The notes: generated by a model not told the origin, from the sequence alone. A stretch of 64,000 nt of DNA from an uncultured Paracoccaceae bacterium (GCA_947488175.1 CANKYO010000001.1:1-64000), one strand, 5' to 3'. Positions 1-8,886 are shown, numbered from the stretch's first letter. Made by a program: numbers and translations.

Positions 1-96
1 GTAAATGCACTAGGGATGGTGGTACTAACTCACGAAACATCAACCAGAGGGACAGAGGCGGCGCATAATCAGTATTATGTAAAAACAATAATCCAA

Positions 97-1116
97 TCAA
101 TTGACCGCATAGTAATCCCGGTGCCAGTCGACATAAGACTTGGCTCCTTCGATAACGCTGGTTTTCGGTGCATAGCCGGTCAACTGCCTTAACAATGTTG
201 TATCGGCCCAGGTTGCTGGCACGTCGCCGGGTTGGATTGGCAGCATTCGTTTTTCGGCCTTCCGTCCGGCAGCCTGCTCAATTGCGCCGATGAAATCGAG
301 CAGTCTTACAGCCTCACCATTGCCGATATTGACGACCCGCCACGGCGCCACTGGCGACAAGCTATCGCCCTCCGGCACCGTCCCATTATCGGGTCGTTCA
401 GGGATCGCATCCATCAGCAACCTGATGCCGCGCACCAGATCAACCACATAGGTGAAGTCGCGCTGCATGTCGCCGTGGTTAAAAACCTTGATGGGTCGGC
501 CCTCAAAAATCGCCGATGTAAACAGATATGGCGCCATATCCGGACGCCCCCACGGCCCGTAGACTGTAAAGAACCGAAACATTGTCACAGGACAGCCAAA
601 GAGATGCGCATAGCTGTGTGACATCGCCTCGGTCGCTTTTTTGGTTGCCGCATAGTAGGACATCTGGCGGTCTACCTTGTCGGTTTCCCGGTATGGCATT
701 GCGGTATTTGCACCATAGACGGAGCTGGTTGAGGCGATCAGCGTATGTCTGGGCGGGAAGGCCCGCGCGGCCTCTAGCAGTTCAAATGTGCCCATCAGAT
801 TGGCTTCGGTATAGGCCCGCGGATTGTCGATCGAGTATCTGACGCCGGCCTGGGCGGCCAGATGGACCACGACGTCCGGGCGATGCGCCTCAAACAGCCC
901 CATCAGACGCCCCTGCTCTTCTACATTCGCTTTGACGGATAAGTAGTTGCCTTTTTGAAGCAAATCAGCTTCGCGCGCAGCTTTCAAAGCCGGATCGTAA
1001 TAGTCGTTGTGGTTGTCTAGCCCCACAACCGATAACCCTTCGTCCAGCAGAAGCCTGGATAGATGAAACCCGATAAACCCCGCGGCACCGGTGACCAGCA
1101 CTGTCCGTCGCGCCAT
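97..1116 (-). CDS. UDP-glucuronate 4-epimerase (NAD-dependent, extended SDR)
   Basis: Predicted to interconvert UDP-glucuronate and UDP-galacturonate in the cytoplasm, supplying acidic sugars for surface polysaccharide. The N-terminus carries the Rossmann motif GAAGFIGFH, followed by STSSVYG and the YYAATKK catalytic Tyr-Lys pair, all typical of the extended SDR epimerases. At 339 residues it has the usual family length. The ATG at 1116 shares one base with the TGA of ugd (TGATG), so the two are probably translationally coupled; an in-frame TTG one codon upstream is less likely. Ugd makes the substrate, which supports the UDP-glucuronate assignment, although other UDP-sugar epimerases of this family cannot be excluded. 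Confidence 0.85.
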   Translation of the reverse strand: MARRTVLVTGAAGFIGFHLSRLLLDEGLSVVGLDNHNDYYDPALKAAREADLLQKGNYLSVKANVEEQGRLMGLFEAHRPDVVVHLAAQAGVRYSIDNPRAYTEANLMGTFELLEAARAFPPRHTLIASTSSVYGANTAMPYRETDKVDRQMSYYAATKKATEAMSHSYAHLFGCPVTMFRFFTVYGPWGRPDMAPYLFTSAIFEGRPIKVFNHGDMQRDFTYVVDLVRGIRLLMDAIPERPDNGTVPEGDSLSPVAPWRVVNIGNGEAVRLLDFIGAIEQAAGRKAEKRMLPIQPGDVPATWADTTLLRQLTGYAPKTSVIEGAKSYVDWHRDYYAVN

Positions 1117-2282
1117 CAATCCACCTCAAACAGATCGCGGGTGTAGACCTTGTGCGCCACATCGCGCACATCATCGGCCAGCCGATTGGCCAAGATCAGA
1201 TCAGCCTCTTGCTTGAAGGCGTCCAGATCGCGCACCACGCGGCTATGGAAGAAATGATCATCCTCCAGGACCGGCTCATAGACGATGCATTCAATCCCCT
1301 TGGCCTTGATCCGTTTCATGATCCCCTGAATGGAACTGTCGCGAAAATTACTTGAGCCGGCCTTCATAACCAGCCGGTAAACCCCCACCACAGCGGGTTT
1401 TTTTGCAATGATCTGGTCTGAAATGAAATCCTTGCGGGTCCGGTTTGATTGCACGATTGCGGCGATCAGGCTTTGCGGCACTTGATCATAATTGGCCAGT
1501 AACTGCTTGGTATCCTTGGGCAAACAATATCCGCCATAGCCAAAGGACGGGTTGTTGTAGTGTCCACCAACACGCGGGTCGAGGCTGACCCCCTCGATCA
1601 CCTCGCGCGTATTCAGGCCGTGGGCAATGGCATAGCTATCGAGTTCGTTGAAATACGCCACGCGCATCGCCAGAAAAGTATTTGAAAATAGCTTAATAGC
1701 TTCCGCTTCTGTCGGGCTGGTGAATAAAACCGGCATGTCGGTTTTGACCGCCCCCTGCACCAGAAGCTCGGCAAACCGCTTCGCCGCATCACTGTGATCG
1801 CCCACCACGATCCGTGACGGGTAAAGATTGTCATAAAGCGCCCTGCCCTCACGCAGGAATTCCGGTGAAAAAATGATTTTTTCATAACCGGTTACGGCAC
1901 GCATTTCAGCGACAAACCCGACCGGCACCGTCGATTTGATAATGATAACGGCCCGTGGTGCGATATTGCGCACCTGTTGTATAACCTCTTCCACGCTGGA
2001 TGTGTCGAACCGGTTGGTCTTGGTGTCATAGTTGGTAGGCGTGGCAACGATTACGAAGTCAGCCTGATCAAAAGCGGTCTGCGGGTCAGTTGTGGCTGTC
2101 AGATAAAGGGTCTTTTCGGCCAGGAAATCAGAGATATCGTCATCATCGATGCAGGACTGACCATTCCGAACCAGAGCAACCCGGTCTGCGTCGATGTCGA
2201 TGGCCACGACAGGGTGGTTCTGGGCAATCAACACGGCGTTGGACAAACCGACATAGCCAAGACCTGCGACCGAAATCTTCAT
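1116..2282 (-). CDS. ugd: UDP-glucose 6-dehydrogenase
   Basis: Oxidises UDP-glucose to UDP-glucuronate with two NAD+. The protein is 388 residues, the length of the short enterobacterial Ugd, and resembles it from end to end: Rossmann motif GLGYVGLSN at the N-terminus, the central EFLREG segment, and the catalytic cysteine block with [14 protein letters not shown] near residue 250. The ATG at 2282 is chosen over a GTG at 2294 because GAGGAAA lies just upstream of it. It is followed by the epimerase with a one-base overlap, and the pair probably heads a uronic acid supply for a capsule or exopolysaccharide. Confidence 0.93.
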   Translation of the reverse strand: MKISVAGLGYVGLSNAVLIAQNHPVVAIDIDADRVALVRNGQSCIDDDDISDFLAEKTLYLTATTDPQTAFDQADFVIVATPTNYDTKTNRFDTSSVEEVIQQVRNIAPRAVIIIKSTVPVGFVAEMRAVTGYEKIIFSPEFLREGRALYDNLYPSRIVVGDHSDAAKRFAELLVQGAVKTDMPVLFTSPTEAEAIKLFSNTFLAMRVAYFNELDSYAIAHGLNTREVIEGVSLDPRVGGHYNNPSFGYGGYCLPKDTKQLLANYDQVPQSLIAAIVQSNRTRKDFISDQIIAKKPAVVGVYRLVMKAGSSNFRDSSIQGIMKRIKAKGIECIVYEPVLEDDHFFHSRVVRDLDAFKQEADLILANRLADDVRDVAHKVYTRDLFEVD

Positions 2283-2368
2283 CCGTTTCCTCACTCGATA
2301 GACTTTGATGTGACTAGCGCGGGGCCCGCTTGTTCACAAACCATTTATCGCCCCCTGCTCACCTTTAC

Positions 2369-3223
2369 TCAATCATAGCTGACAACGCGCCAATGCGTCG
2401 TCGGGGCTTTTGCCGGATCAATGCCATATAGAGCCAATTGATGGCCGATATAGCTTCGCGGCGGGCAAAGACCGTCATAACGTTTTCCCGCGTAACGCTT
2501 AATCGGCGCCCACATATGAATAGTATAAGAGTTTTCAGTGAGAAAGCGTTCCACCTTCATGGGGCGCTTGAACAGACTGATACGTTCCTTGAAATGCACA
2601 GGATAGAAGAACTCTGGAGGCTTGGCATGTTTCGCCTCACCAGTAGAGCGGGCCAGGTTTGTGATACCCAACGGACCCCAGATGCCCCAGGGCATTTCTG
2701 ACACATGCACCGGGTCACCGCCTGCGCGACGCTCTGCCATCTGCCGTTTCCAAGCCGGGCTGAGCCAAGTGGGTTCGGGATACTCATCCTCCATGAAGCT
2801 CAGCATTTCGGACAGCAACGGCGACTCTGGAGCAAGGCGCAAGACTGCGCCGTTCAGTCGCCCGCGGTCTCTTTCCATGGATTCGTAGCCGAATAGATTT
2901 GGCTCATCCATGTCCATGGGACGCAGGCAATAAACATCGGTGTCGGCGTAGATGATCCCGGGGATCTTCTGGATCATGTGAAACCGGAAAAGATCGGAAA
3001 AAAGCGCGACACTTTCGGTACGTGCGTGTTTGACAAAATCGCCAGTATCCACAATCTCGCGCCCGTCGCGGATCATGACGCCGTCCGGCACACCCTTGAC
3101 CTCGTTATAGGTGAACAGTGTCGTCTCATGCCCATGCGCCACGAATGACTTCAGGCAGAGCTGTTCAAGCCATGTCAGGGATCCACCAATCCAAAGTGCG
3201 CCAACCGGCGGTAGTTTACTCAT
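2369..3223 (-). CDS. glycosyltransferase, OCH1/GT32-like with DXD motif
   Basis: A 284-residue cytoplasmic sugar transferase of the type with a sugar-binding DXD region. Visible features are the opening ALWIGGSLTWLEQLCLKSF, typical of GT32-like and capsular glycosyltransferases, and YADTDVYCLRP, where the Asp pair should bind metal and nucleotide sugar. The ATG at 3223 has GAGGA five bases upstream and is preferred over the ATG at 3244, which lacks a Shine-Dalgarno sequence. It lies downstream of a methyltransferase and upstream of ugd on the same strand. Donor and acceptor cannot be read from the sequence. Confidence 0.75.
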   Translation of the reverse strand: MSKLPPVGALWIGGSLTWLEQLCLKSFVAHGHETTLFTYNEVKGVPDGVMIRDGREIVDTGDFVKHARTESVALFSDLFRFHMIQKIPGIIYADTDVYCLRPMDMDEPNLFGYESMERDRGRLNGAVLRLAPESPLLSEMLSFMEDEYPEPTWLSPAWKRQMAERRAGGDPVHVSEMPWGIWGPLGITNLARSTGEAKHAKPPEFFYPVHFKERISLFKRPMKVERFLTENSYTIHMWAPIKRYAGKRYDGLCPPRSYIGHQLALYGIDPAKAPTTHWRVVSYD

Positions 3224-3329
3224 CTTGTCCTCAGCACGACCCATGATTTGTTATCTGATATGTCCTGCCCAAGTTCGCTGTTTTTGTGGCGCTGCCAAGG
3301 CAATAACGTTGATCGGGTCTGATCAAAGC

Positions 3330-3998
3330 TTAACGTTTATGGATGACTGCGACCTGATCCCGCCTGTGTTTCTGATAGCGCACCTGAAATACGAAACAGC
3401 CTGAGATATCGTCGCGCAAAGCGTTGAACTCTTCTGCCGTGTTCGGATCGGAATGCTCGAACTGGCGGGTATTGACGTATGACTGGAACAGCGCGGCCGT
3501 CTTAGTCAAACCTCTGATCTCATATGCTGGCGGCTGCCATCTGAGGTCTTCAATGATGTACATTCCCCCCGACTTGAGCTTTGGAAATAAGGTCAGAAAG
3601 GCATTTTGCTGGTGATGCGAAGCATGGGACGCATCATCCAGAATGATGTCAAAGGCTGGCGCGTTACCCACCGCATCAACGATGTTCTGACGTTTATCCA
3701 TGTCACATCTGATGAACTGAAACCGATCATGTTCGAACCACGAAAAATCCGATACATCCAACCCGATGATCTGCGCCTTTTTGAAGTAGTCCAACCACAT
3801 CCGGATCGACGGCAGATCCTTCGTCTCGCGGTCCGCATCAATGCCATGTTCGGGGCCGCCAATCAGCAGGCCCATCTCCATGAACGTGATTTTACGGTTC
3901 ACAAAAGGTTGGAACAGCATGTGATACAGCTCGGTATAGCGGTGCTTTTTTGAGCCCTTGTCCGACCCGTAGCGGTCCGCAAGATCTGTCAGATTCAT
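3330..3998 (-). CDS. class I SAM-dependent methyltransferase, sugar O-methyltransferase-like
   Basis: A 222-residue protein opening with LTDLADRYGSDKG, an N-terminus seen in methyltransferases related to antibiotic-sugar enzymes. The SAM site appears as IIGLDVSDF followed by the acidic stretch FDIILDDASHASHHQQ, which fits the metal-dependent MycE/TylF-type subgroup. It probably methylates a sugar hydroxyl in the polysaccharide made by the neighbouring genes; this is inferred from context only. The ATG at 3998 is preferred over a TTG one codon upstream. It is the promoter-proximal gene of the minus-strand cluster. Confidence 0.65.
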   Translation of the reverse strand: MNLTDLADRYGSDKGSKKHRYTELYHMLFQPFVNRKITFMEMGLLIGGPEHGIDADRETKDLPSIRMWLDYFKKAQIIGLDVSDFSWFEHDRFQFIRCDMDKRQNIVDAVGNAPAFDIILDDASHASHHQQNAFLTLFPKLKSGGMYIIEDLRWQPPAYEIRGLTKTAALFQSYVNTRQFEHSDPNTAEEFNALRDDISGCFVFQVRYQKHRRDQVAVIHKR

Positions 3999-4001
3999 CA
4001 A

Positions 4002-4355
4002 CGCATAACCCCACGTTTGGCGACACTACACATCGCACGGCGGCCATGTTTTCTACCCAGCCTCATTCGGTTCTCACTTTCGACCAACACATCGTCTCAA
4101 CCACATATGCGATAACTACCATCCGGACCAGCCCAACCCGCCGGCGCGCTTTGGCCCTTCTGCACTCCGCAGCTTACAACGTGACGATTGATCAATAGTC
4201 AAAAAGTAATGCATTTCCTGCACTATATCTGTTGCAGGCGATGTAGTATTGGCAAGGGCTCAGATGCAGGCGGTGTCAGGTCAGAAAAGCGAGGCCTGAG
4301 GATGCTTTTGCCTGCATGATATCAAAGGTTTGGAACAAGTCGTATCGGTCCGCAG
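4002..4355. other. intergenic region between divergent polysaccharide genes
   Basis: No convincing gene is visible in these 354 bases, which must hold the promoters of the divergent methyltransferase and glycosyltransferase genes. It includes a perfect 10-bp palindrome ATTGATCAAT at 4187-4196 and an inverted repeat CCTGCA/TGCAGG at 4217-4222 and 4233-4238, both plausible operator or hairpin elements. The stretch 4185-4260 is noticeably A+T richer than the flanking genes. Confidence 0.6.
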
Positions 4356-6314
4356 ATGAACAACAAAAACACAACAAATGACGATGCCGCCGAGACGGAT
4401 ACCCCGGATGATGTTGCGGGCGACGCTGCGGCGACGATTCAGCAACCGCTCTGGTTTGCAGATCTTGCCCCCGGCGGCGACGGGCAGGGTTTTCTGGAAA
4501 AGACAGCCCGCCATTCGCTGATGTTCGTCAAACGGCTGCGGCCGGTACTGCTCGTGACGTTCGACAACCTGTCGAACATCAACGATAAAAGCCCGGGCCG
4601 TGTGCCATGGGCCTTCAAGTTTGCCGCTGACCAGCAGGTGTCGCATCTGGGTGTCATGGCAAACGGCCCGTTCTGGTTTCGCGATGCTGACCTGATTGCG
4701 CGAATGCAGCGTCTGGCGAAGGACGGCTTTTTTGAAAGCTACGACCGGGTTGTGTTCACCGGCACCTCCATGGGGGCCTTTGGTGCGCTCGTGTTTTCCT
4801 CGCTGGCACCCGGTGCCCATGTTCTGGCCTTTAATCCGCAATCGACGCTCGACACCAATCTGGTGCCGTGGGAAGAACGTTATCTGCGCGGGCGACGGCA
4901 GGATTGGACCCTACCCCTCGGCGATGCGCAGGGGTTGCTGGATCAGGCCGGGCCAGTCAGCGTGTTCTATGACCCTTATCACGAACCCGACAAACGCCAT
5001 TTCGAACGGCTGCAGGGGCCGAATGTCACGCCCTACAAATGCTTCTTCTCAAATCACAAATCGGCCGTCTTCCTGCGCAAGATCGATGCGCTGAAAACGA
5101 TCATGACAGCAGGCATGCTGGGCGAGCTGACGCCGGACATGTTCTACAAGCTTTATCGTCGGCGGCGCGATCTGCCCTGGTATGCTGGCGCGCTGAGCGC
5201 TTATTACGCTGACGCAGGGCGAGACACGATGGCGGAACGCGTCCGCACGGCCTTTCGTGCGGCCAAGGGCCCTGCGGCGGTTCCGGCAACGAAAAAGCGC
5301 AAGCCCCCTGCCAGCGACGAGAAGTTCACGATCTTTACCACCATGAAGAACGAAGGACCGTTCATTCTGGAATGGATCGCCTATCACCGCGCCATCGGGT
5401 TTACCGGTTTCACCGTTTACACCAATAACTGCGATGACGGGACCGACAAGATCATCATGCGGCTTGAGGAACTTGGCCTCGCCAAACATGAGGTCAATCA
5501 GTTACGCAAGCATCACAGCCCACAGCGCAAGGCCCTACGCGCGTCAGAAACACACCCCTACACGCAGGAGGCCGATTGGCTGATGTGCGCGGATGTGGAT
5601 GAGTTTCTGAACATCCGGGTGGGCGACGGGCATCTGAATGACCTTCTTGCGGCGACTGGCGATGTCGATGCGATTTCGTTCTGCTGGAAGCTGTTTGGAA
5701 ATGGCGGTGTTGTCGAATATCAGCCCGAATTCGTGACCGAACAGTTCCTGTGGGCCGCACCCGAGGATCGGTATCCGAACTATCGCGCCTCCGGCATGAA
5801 AACCATGATGCGCAACAACGAAAAATTCGTGCGCATGAAAATCCATCGCCCTCTCCTAGCCGAGGGGGCAAAGGATCTGCGCTGGGTCGACGCGGGCGGA
5901 CAGGAAATGCCAACCGCCTATCACAAGGCCAAATGGTCGGCCCATAGGGGGTTCTCGCATGAATTTGCCCGGCTGCATCACTATTCCGTCCGTTCCATCG
6001 ACAGTTTTCTGGTCAAACGGGACCGGGGACGAACGAACCATATCAACTCGGATCAGGGGCTCGATTACTGGCGGCATATGAACGCCAATCACGAATATGA
6101 TGACAGCATTCTCAAACGCCTGCCCGCCGCCAAGGCAGAATATGAACGGCTTCTGACCGACCCGGTTCTGGCCGATCTGCACCGCAAGGCTTGCGACTGG
6201 CACATCGCCAAGATCGAAGAACTGCAGGGGCGAGAGGGTTGGCCGGAATTCCGCGTGGCATTGCAAGAAACCGACGTTGGCGGCGCGGCGCGAAAGAAGG
6301 CGGCGAATGCCTGA
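4356..6314 (+). CDS. two-domain protein: hydrolase-like N-terminus and GT2/GT92-like glycosyltransferase
   Basis: A 652-residue protein with two recognisable halves. Residues about 30-300 look like an alpha/beta-hydrolase-type fold with a nucleophile elbow GTSMG at 136-140 (candidate Ser138). Residues about 322-620 form a glycosyltransferase region opening with FTIFTTMKNEGPFILEW, typical of proteins with the Glyco_tranf_2_4/GT92-like domain, and DVDEF at 413-417 as the likely metal/nucleotide-sugar site. A Lys/Pro/Ala-rich linker (about 303-320) joins them. There is no signal peptide, so it is probably cytoplasmic. It overlaps the next gene by 8 bases. Whether the N-terminal part is catalytic is uncertain. 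Confidence 0.7.
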   Translation: MNNKNTTNDDAAETDTPDDVAGDAAATIQQPLWFADLAPGGDGQGFLEKTARHSLMFVKRLRPVLLVTFDNLSNINDKSPGRVPWAFKFAADQQVSHLGVMANGPFWFRDADLIARMQRLAKDGFFESYDRVVFTGTSMGAFGALVFSSLAPGAHVLAFNPQSTLDTNLVPWEERYLRGRRQDWTLPLGDAQGLLDQAGPVSVFYDPYHEPDKRHFERLQGPNVTPYKCFFSNHKSAVFLRKIDALKTIMTAGMLGELTPDMFYKLYRRRRDLPWYAGALSAYYADAGRDTMAERVRTAFRAAKGPAAVPATKKRKPPASDEKFTIFTTMKNEGPFILEWIAYHRAIGFTGFTVYTNNCDDGTDKIIMRLEELGLAKHEVNQLRKHHSPQRKALRASETHPYTQEADWLMCADVDEFLNIRVGDGHLNDLLAATGDVDAISFCWKLFGNGGVVEYQPEFVTEQFLWAAPEDRYPNYRASGMKTMMRNNEKFVRMKIHRPLLAEGAKDLRWVDAGGQEMPTAYHKAKWSAHRGFSHEFARLHHYSVRSIDSFLVKRDRGRTNHINSDQGLDYWRHMNANHEYDDSILKRLPAAKAEYERLLTDPVLADLHRKACDWHIAKIEELQGREGWPEFRVALQETDVGGAARKKAANA

Positions 6315-7230
6315 CCCCTATATCGTCCTGCATGCGGGGTTTCACAAGACCGGTGCCGCCGGACTGCACAAGATTTTGGATCGCAACGAAGACGCCCTGC
6401 AAAAGCGGGGTATCAACGCGGTCCATCATCGGCATATGCGCAAGAATTTCACCGCACCCTGCCAGCAGAATGCAGGGGGCAGCCGGCAAACGGTGATGGA
6501 TGACCGGAAGTTGCGCAAGGTGACGGGGCGGTTTTTTGATCAGGTCAAGAAAGACGGGCCAGACCGGCTGATCCTGACCGACCAGAATATTGCCGGGTCC
6601 ATCCGACCCGCGATCAAGACCGGCCAACTCTACCGCCATGCTGGCCCGATCATGAAGGTGGTTGCGCAACAGATCCCTTTCAACGTCAATGAAATCCATC
6701 TGGTGGTGCGCAACTACGCTGATTTTTTCACAGCACTTTACCTTGATTACATCGCCGACCTGAAAAAGCACGATACCGATTTTGTGACGCCCCAAGCGAT
6801 GTGCGATGCGGTTTTCAAGCGGCTATCAGGTTGGCATGACGTCGTGCGGCCGATCAGATCGCAGTTGCCGCGGTCCAAAATCATGCTCTGGCGTTTCGAA
6901 GGGTTTGATCAGGCCAGCGGTGGTATGACCCCCCTTCTGCAGCATCTGGTTGGGGATACGATTGATGCCACCTCGCTGGAAACGGGAAAGCGCAGCAAAC
7001 AGGGGCCCGTTATCTCAAACCGCGCGGTGGCTGAGCTTGGCTTGCTGATGAAAACAGACGGGGCCAAGGTGAAAAGAGAGACGCTTCAGGCGGTTCTGAA
7101 AGCCTTTCCTGACGATCCGCCTTTTGACCCTTGGCAGGGCTGGGAACGCGCACATCTGGATCGGCTTTACGACCGCGATATTGTGCGCCTCGGCACAGAC
7201 AAGGCGATTACGATCATGCAACCAGCATGA
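6307..7230 (+). CDS. sulfotransferase-like P-loop protein
   Basis: A 307-residue protein whose N-terminus, IVLHAGFHKTGAAGLHK, matches the position and shape of the PAPS 5'-phosphosulfate loop of sulfotransferases (usual form HxGxxKTGTTS); the Thr/Ser end of the loop is replaced by Ala-Gly. A later segment, NEIHLVVRNYADFFTALY, resembles the 3'-phosphate-binding region (LxxVRNPxD). The start at 6307 overlaps the upstream stop (ATGCCTGA) and has AAGAAGG nearby, so it is cotranscribed with the glycosyltransferase. It probably modifies or handles the same glycan. Activity is uncertain because of the degenerate loop. Confidence 0.6.
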   Translation: MPDPYIVLHAGFHKTGAAGLHKILDRNEDALQKRGINAVHHRHMRKNFTAPCQQNAGGSRQTVMDDRKLRKVTGRFFDQVKKDGPDRLILTDQNIAGSIRPAIKTGQLYRHAGPIMKVVAQQIPFNVNEIHLVVRNYADFFTALYLDYIADLKKHDTDFVTPQAMCDAVFKRLSGWHDVVRPIRSQLPRSKIMLWRFEGFDQASGGMTPLLQHLVGDTIDATSLETGKRSKQGPVISNRAVAELGLLMKTDGAKVKRETLQAVLKAFPDDPPFDPWQGWERAHLDRLYDRDIVRLGTDKAITIMQPA

Positions 7231-7249
7231 TGCGACACGCATTGTCGCA
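7231..7249 (+). terminator. stem-loop after the sulfotransferase-like gene
   Basis: A perfect 7-bp inverted repeat, TGCGACA/TGTCGCA with a 5-base loop, begins immediately after the stop codon. There is no T-tract, so it may be a weak or Rho-assisted terminator or an mRNA 3'-end stabiliser. Confidence 0.4.
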
Positions 7250-7308
7250 CCGATAAGATGATACCATTTCAACTTTGACCAATTGAATTAAGATGTTAGA
7301 GCAAGGCC

Positions 7309-7755
7309 ATGACCCGCTCCATACTCATTCTCAACGGTCCTAACCTGAACCTTCTGGGTACACGTCAGCCAGAGGTCTATGGCCCGACGACCCTGAAAGA
7401 CATCGAAGCGATGTGTAAGGCAAAGGCCGAAAGCCTTGGCATGGGCTTGGTGTTTCAGCAGTCCAACCATGAGGGGGCGCTGATCGACGCGCTGCATGCA
7501 GCACGCGGCGTACATGCTGGGGTGATCCTGAATGCGGGCGGTTATACCCACACATCCATCGCCCTGATGGACGCGATTTCATCCTGCGCGCTGCCGGTTG
7601 TCGAACTTCATTTGTCGAATATTCATGCGCGAGAGCCCTTCAGGCACCATTCCTATATCTCGTCGGTGGCCATCGGCCAGATCTGCGGCTTTGGCGCTGC
7701 GGGCTATCCTTTGGCGATGGACGCCCTTCTGGCCTATCTGGGAGACGATCAATGA
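7309..7755 (+). CDS. aroQ: 3-dehydroquinate dehydratase, type II
   Basis: Catalyses the third step of the shikimate pathway, 3-dehydroquinate to 3-dehydroshikimate. The 148-residue length and the opening ILNGPNLNLLGTRQPEVYG are diagnostic of the type II dodecameric enzyme. The flexible-lid Arg and the catalytic Tyr lie in this segment, and the catalytic His is in VVELHLSNIHARE. It overlaps luxR by four bases (ATGA), an arrangement that makes the regulator translationally dependent on aroQ. The assignment is firm. Confidence 0.95.
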   Translation: MTRSILILNGPNLNLLGTRQPEVYGPTTLKDIEAMCKAKAESLGMGLVFQQSNHEGALIDALHAARGVHAGVILNAGGYTHTSIALMDAISSCALPVVELHLSNIHAREPFRHHSYISSVAIGQICGFGAAGYPLAMDALLAYLGDDQ

Positions 7756-8513
7756 GCAGTTTTGTCAAACAGCTTGACCGGCTGACAAATGCCCGCACGG
7801 TCGAAGAATTGTGGGACCTGCATACCAAGCAGATGGAAACCTATGGGTTTGACCGGCTGATGTATGGCTACACCCGTTACCGCACCTCAAGCTCATTGGG
7901 GGATCCGCAGGATTGGGTGCTGTTGTCTACGCAAAGCCCTGAATACATGAAGGTTTTCTTTGACGAGGGCTTTTACTATCACGCCCCGATGCTGAAATGG
8001 GCACTGGCTAATGACGGCGCCTGCAGCTGGCGCTGGATGATGGATATGAGCCGGGTGGACAACCTGACGCCCAGCGAAATGCGGGTCATGGAATTCAACA
8101 AGCAGATGAATGTGACGGCAGGCTACACCATCAGCTTCCGTTCCATTTCAGAACGGACCAAGGCGGCGATCGCACTGACGGCCAAAGCGGGTCTGACACA
8201 GGATGCGGTTGAACAGACATGGGCGAAACATGGTGACGAAATCATCGTCATGAACAATGTGATGCACCTCAAACTGCTCACCCTGCCCTATACCGGCGAA
8301 CGCAGCCTGACCAAGCGCCAGCGCGAGGTGCTGCAATGGGTCGGTGACGGCAAAACCACGCAGGATATCGCGATCTTGCTGGAACTGACACCGGCGACGA
8401 TTGAGAAACACCTGCGGTTGGCGCGCGAGGCGCTGGATGTGGAAACCACCGCCCAGGCCGTACTGAAAGCGGCGTTCTACAACCAGATGTTCATCGTCGA
8501 TGTCGAGGCCTGA
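7752..8513 (+). CDS. LuxR-family regulator with autoinducer-binding domain (LuxR solo)
   Basis: A 253-residue protein with an N-terminal autoinducer-binding domain (about residues 15-165) and a C-terminal LuxR helix-turn-helix (about 185-245) opening with LTKRQREVLQWVGDGKTTQDIA and containing LTPATIEKHL. No luxI-type synthase is in the window, so it is a solo here and may sense an acyl-homoserine lactone made elsewhere or by neighbours. It is coupled to aroQ by an ATGA overlap. The downstream region holds two TGACGCA copies and one inverted TGCGTCA, a possible own-site. Confidence 0.85.
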   Translation: MSSFVKQLDRLTNARTVEELWDLHTKQMETYGFDRLMYGYTRYRTSSSLGDPQDWVLLSTQSPEYMKVFFDEGFYYHAPMLKWALANDGACSWRWMMDMSRVDNLTPSEMRVMEFNKQMNVTAGYTISFRSISERTKAAIALTAKAGLTQDAVEQTWAKHGDEIIVMNNVMHLKLLTLPYTGERSLTKRQREVLQWVGDGKTTQDIAILLELTPATIEKHLRLAREALDVETTAQAVLKAAFYNQMFIVDVEA

Positions 8514-8852
8514 CGCAGCATTATTGCAAGTGACGCAAGGGGAAAAATCACAAACCTGCGTCATGGTCAGGTTTCCCTGACTTTCCTAACGTAAGGTAAA
8601 AAGCCAAACTGAGGTTGTTCCGTGAGTGGTGGCCTTAGGCCTGGGAACAGCGGCTATAACCCTTGCGATTACAAGGCTCTATTGTCCGTGCCGGTTCAAC
8701 CGGACGTCGGCGCTCTGGGTTTGCCTAAGAGTGTCGGCAACGATGCATGTCTGCCCCCGTCCCGAATGGGCAGGCATGGGTACATCGAGCGGCACCGCAT
8801 TTCTCCCGAGTGCGGTGCCGCAGCATGTATTGTGATCACGACAGACCAAATG
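8514..8852. other. hairpin-rich intergenic region, candidate structured RNA
   Basis: No convincing protein gene. From left to right: an 8-bp inverted pair TGACGCAG/CTGCGTCA near 8511-8570, then five consecutive inverted repeats at 8617-8648 (GTTCC..GGCC tta GGCC..GGAAC), 8661-8676 (CCTTG/CAAGG), 8684-8705 (GTCCG/CGGAC or the nested CCGGTT/AACCGG), 8751-8773 (CTGCCC/GGGCAG) and 8789-8821 (a perfect 11-bp stem GCGGCACCGCA/TGCGGTGCCGC). None is followed by a T-tract. Such a run suggests a folded transcript on one strand, but neither strand nor family is established. It does not match tmRNA, SRP RNA or RNase P signatures known to me. Confidence 0.45.
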
Positions 8853-8886
8853 AAAAAGGCCGCCCATCGCGGTGGCGAGGGCGGCC
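8853..8886 (-). terminator. Rho-independent terminator of rpsB-tsf
   Basis: Reading the minus strand, GGCCGCCC and GGGCGGCC form an 8-bp G+C stem with a 13-base loop, followed by TTTTT. It lies 24 bases after the tsf stop codon. Confidence 0.9.

Noticed and set aside
3950..4198. An 82-codon plus-strand frame in the divergent intergenic gap
   Set aside because: It overlaps the start of the methyltransferase gene in antisense and encodes a Thr/Arg-rich product without a ribosome binding site.
8617..8821. tmRNA, 6S RNA, SRP RNA or RNase P RNA for the hairpin array
   Set aside because: No tag-peptide coding stretch, no SRP GGAAG-type loop and no RNase P core sequences are visible, and the neighbourhood is not the usual one for 6S RNA. 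Left as an unknown structured region.
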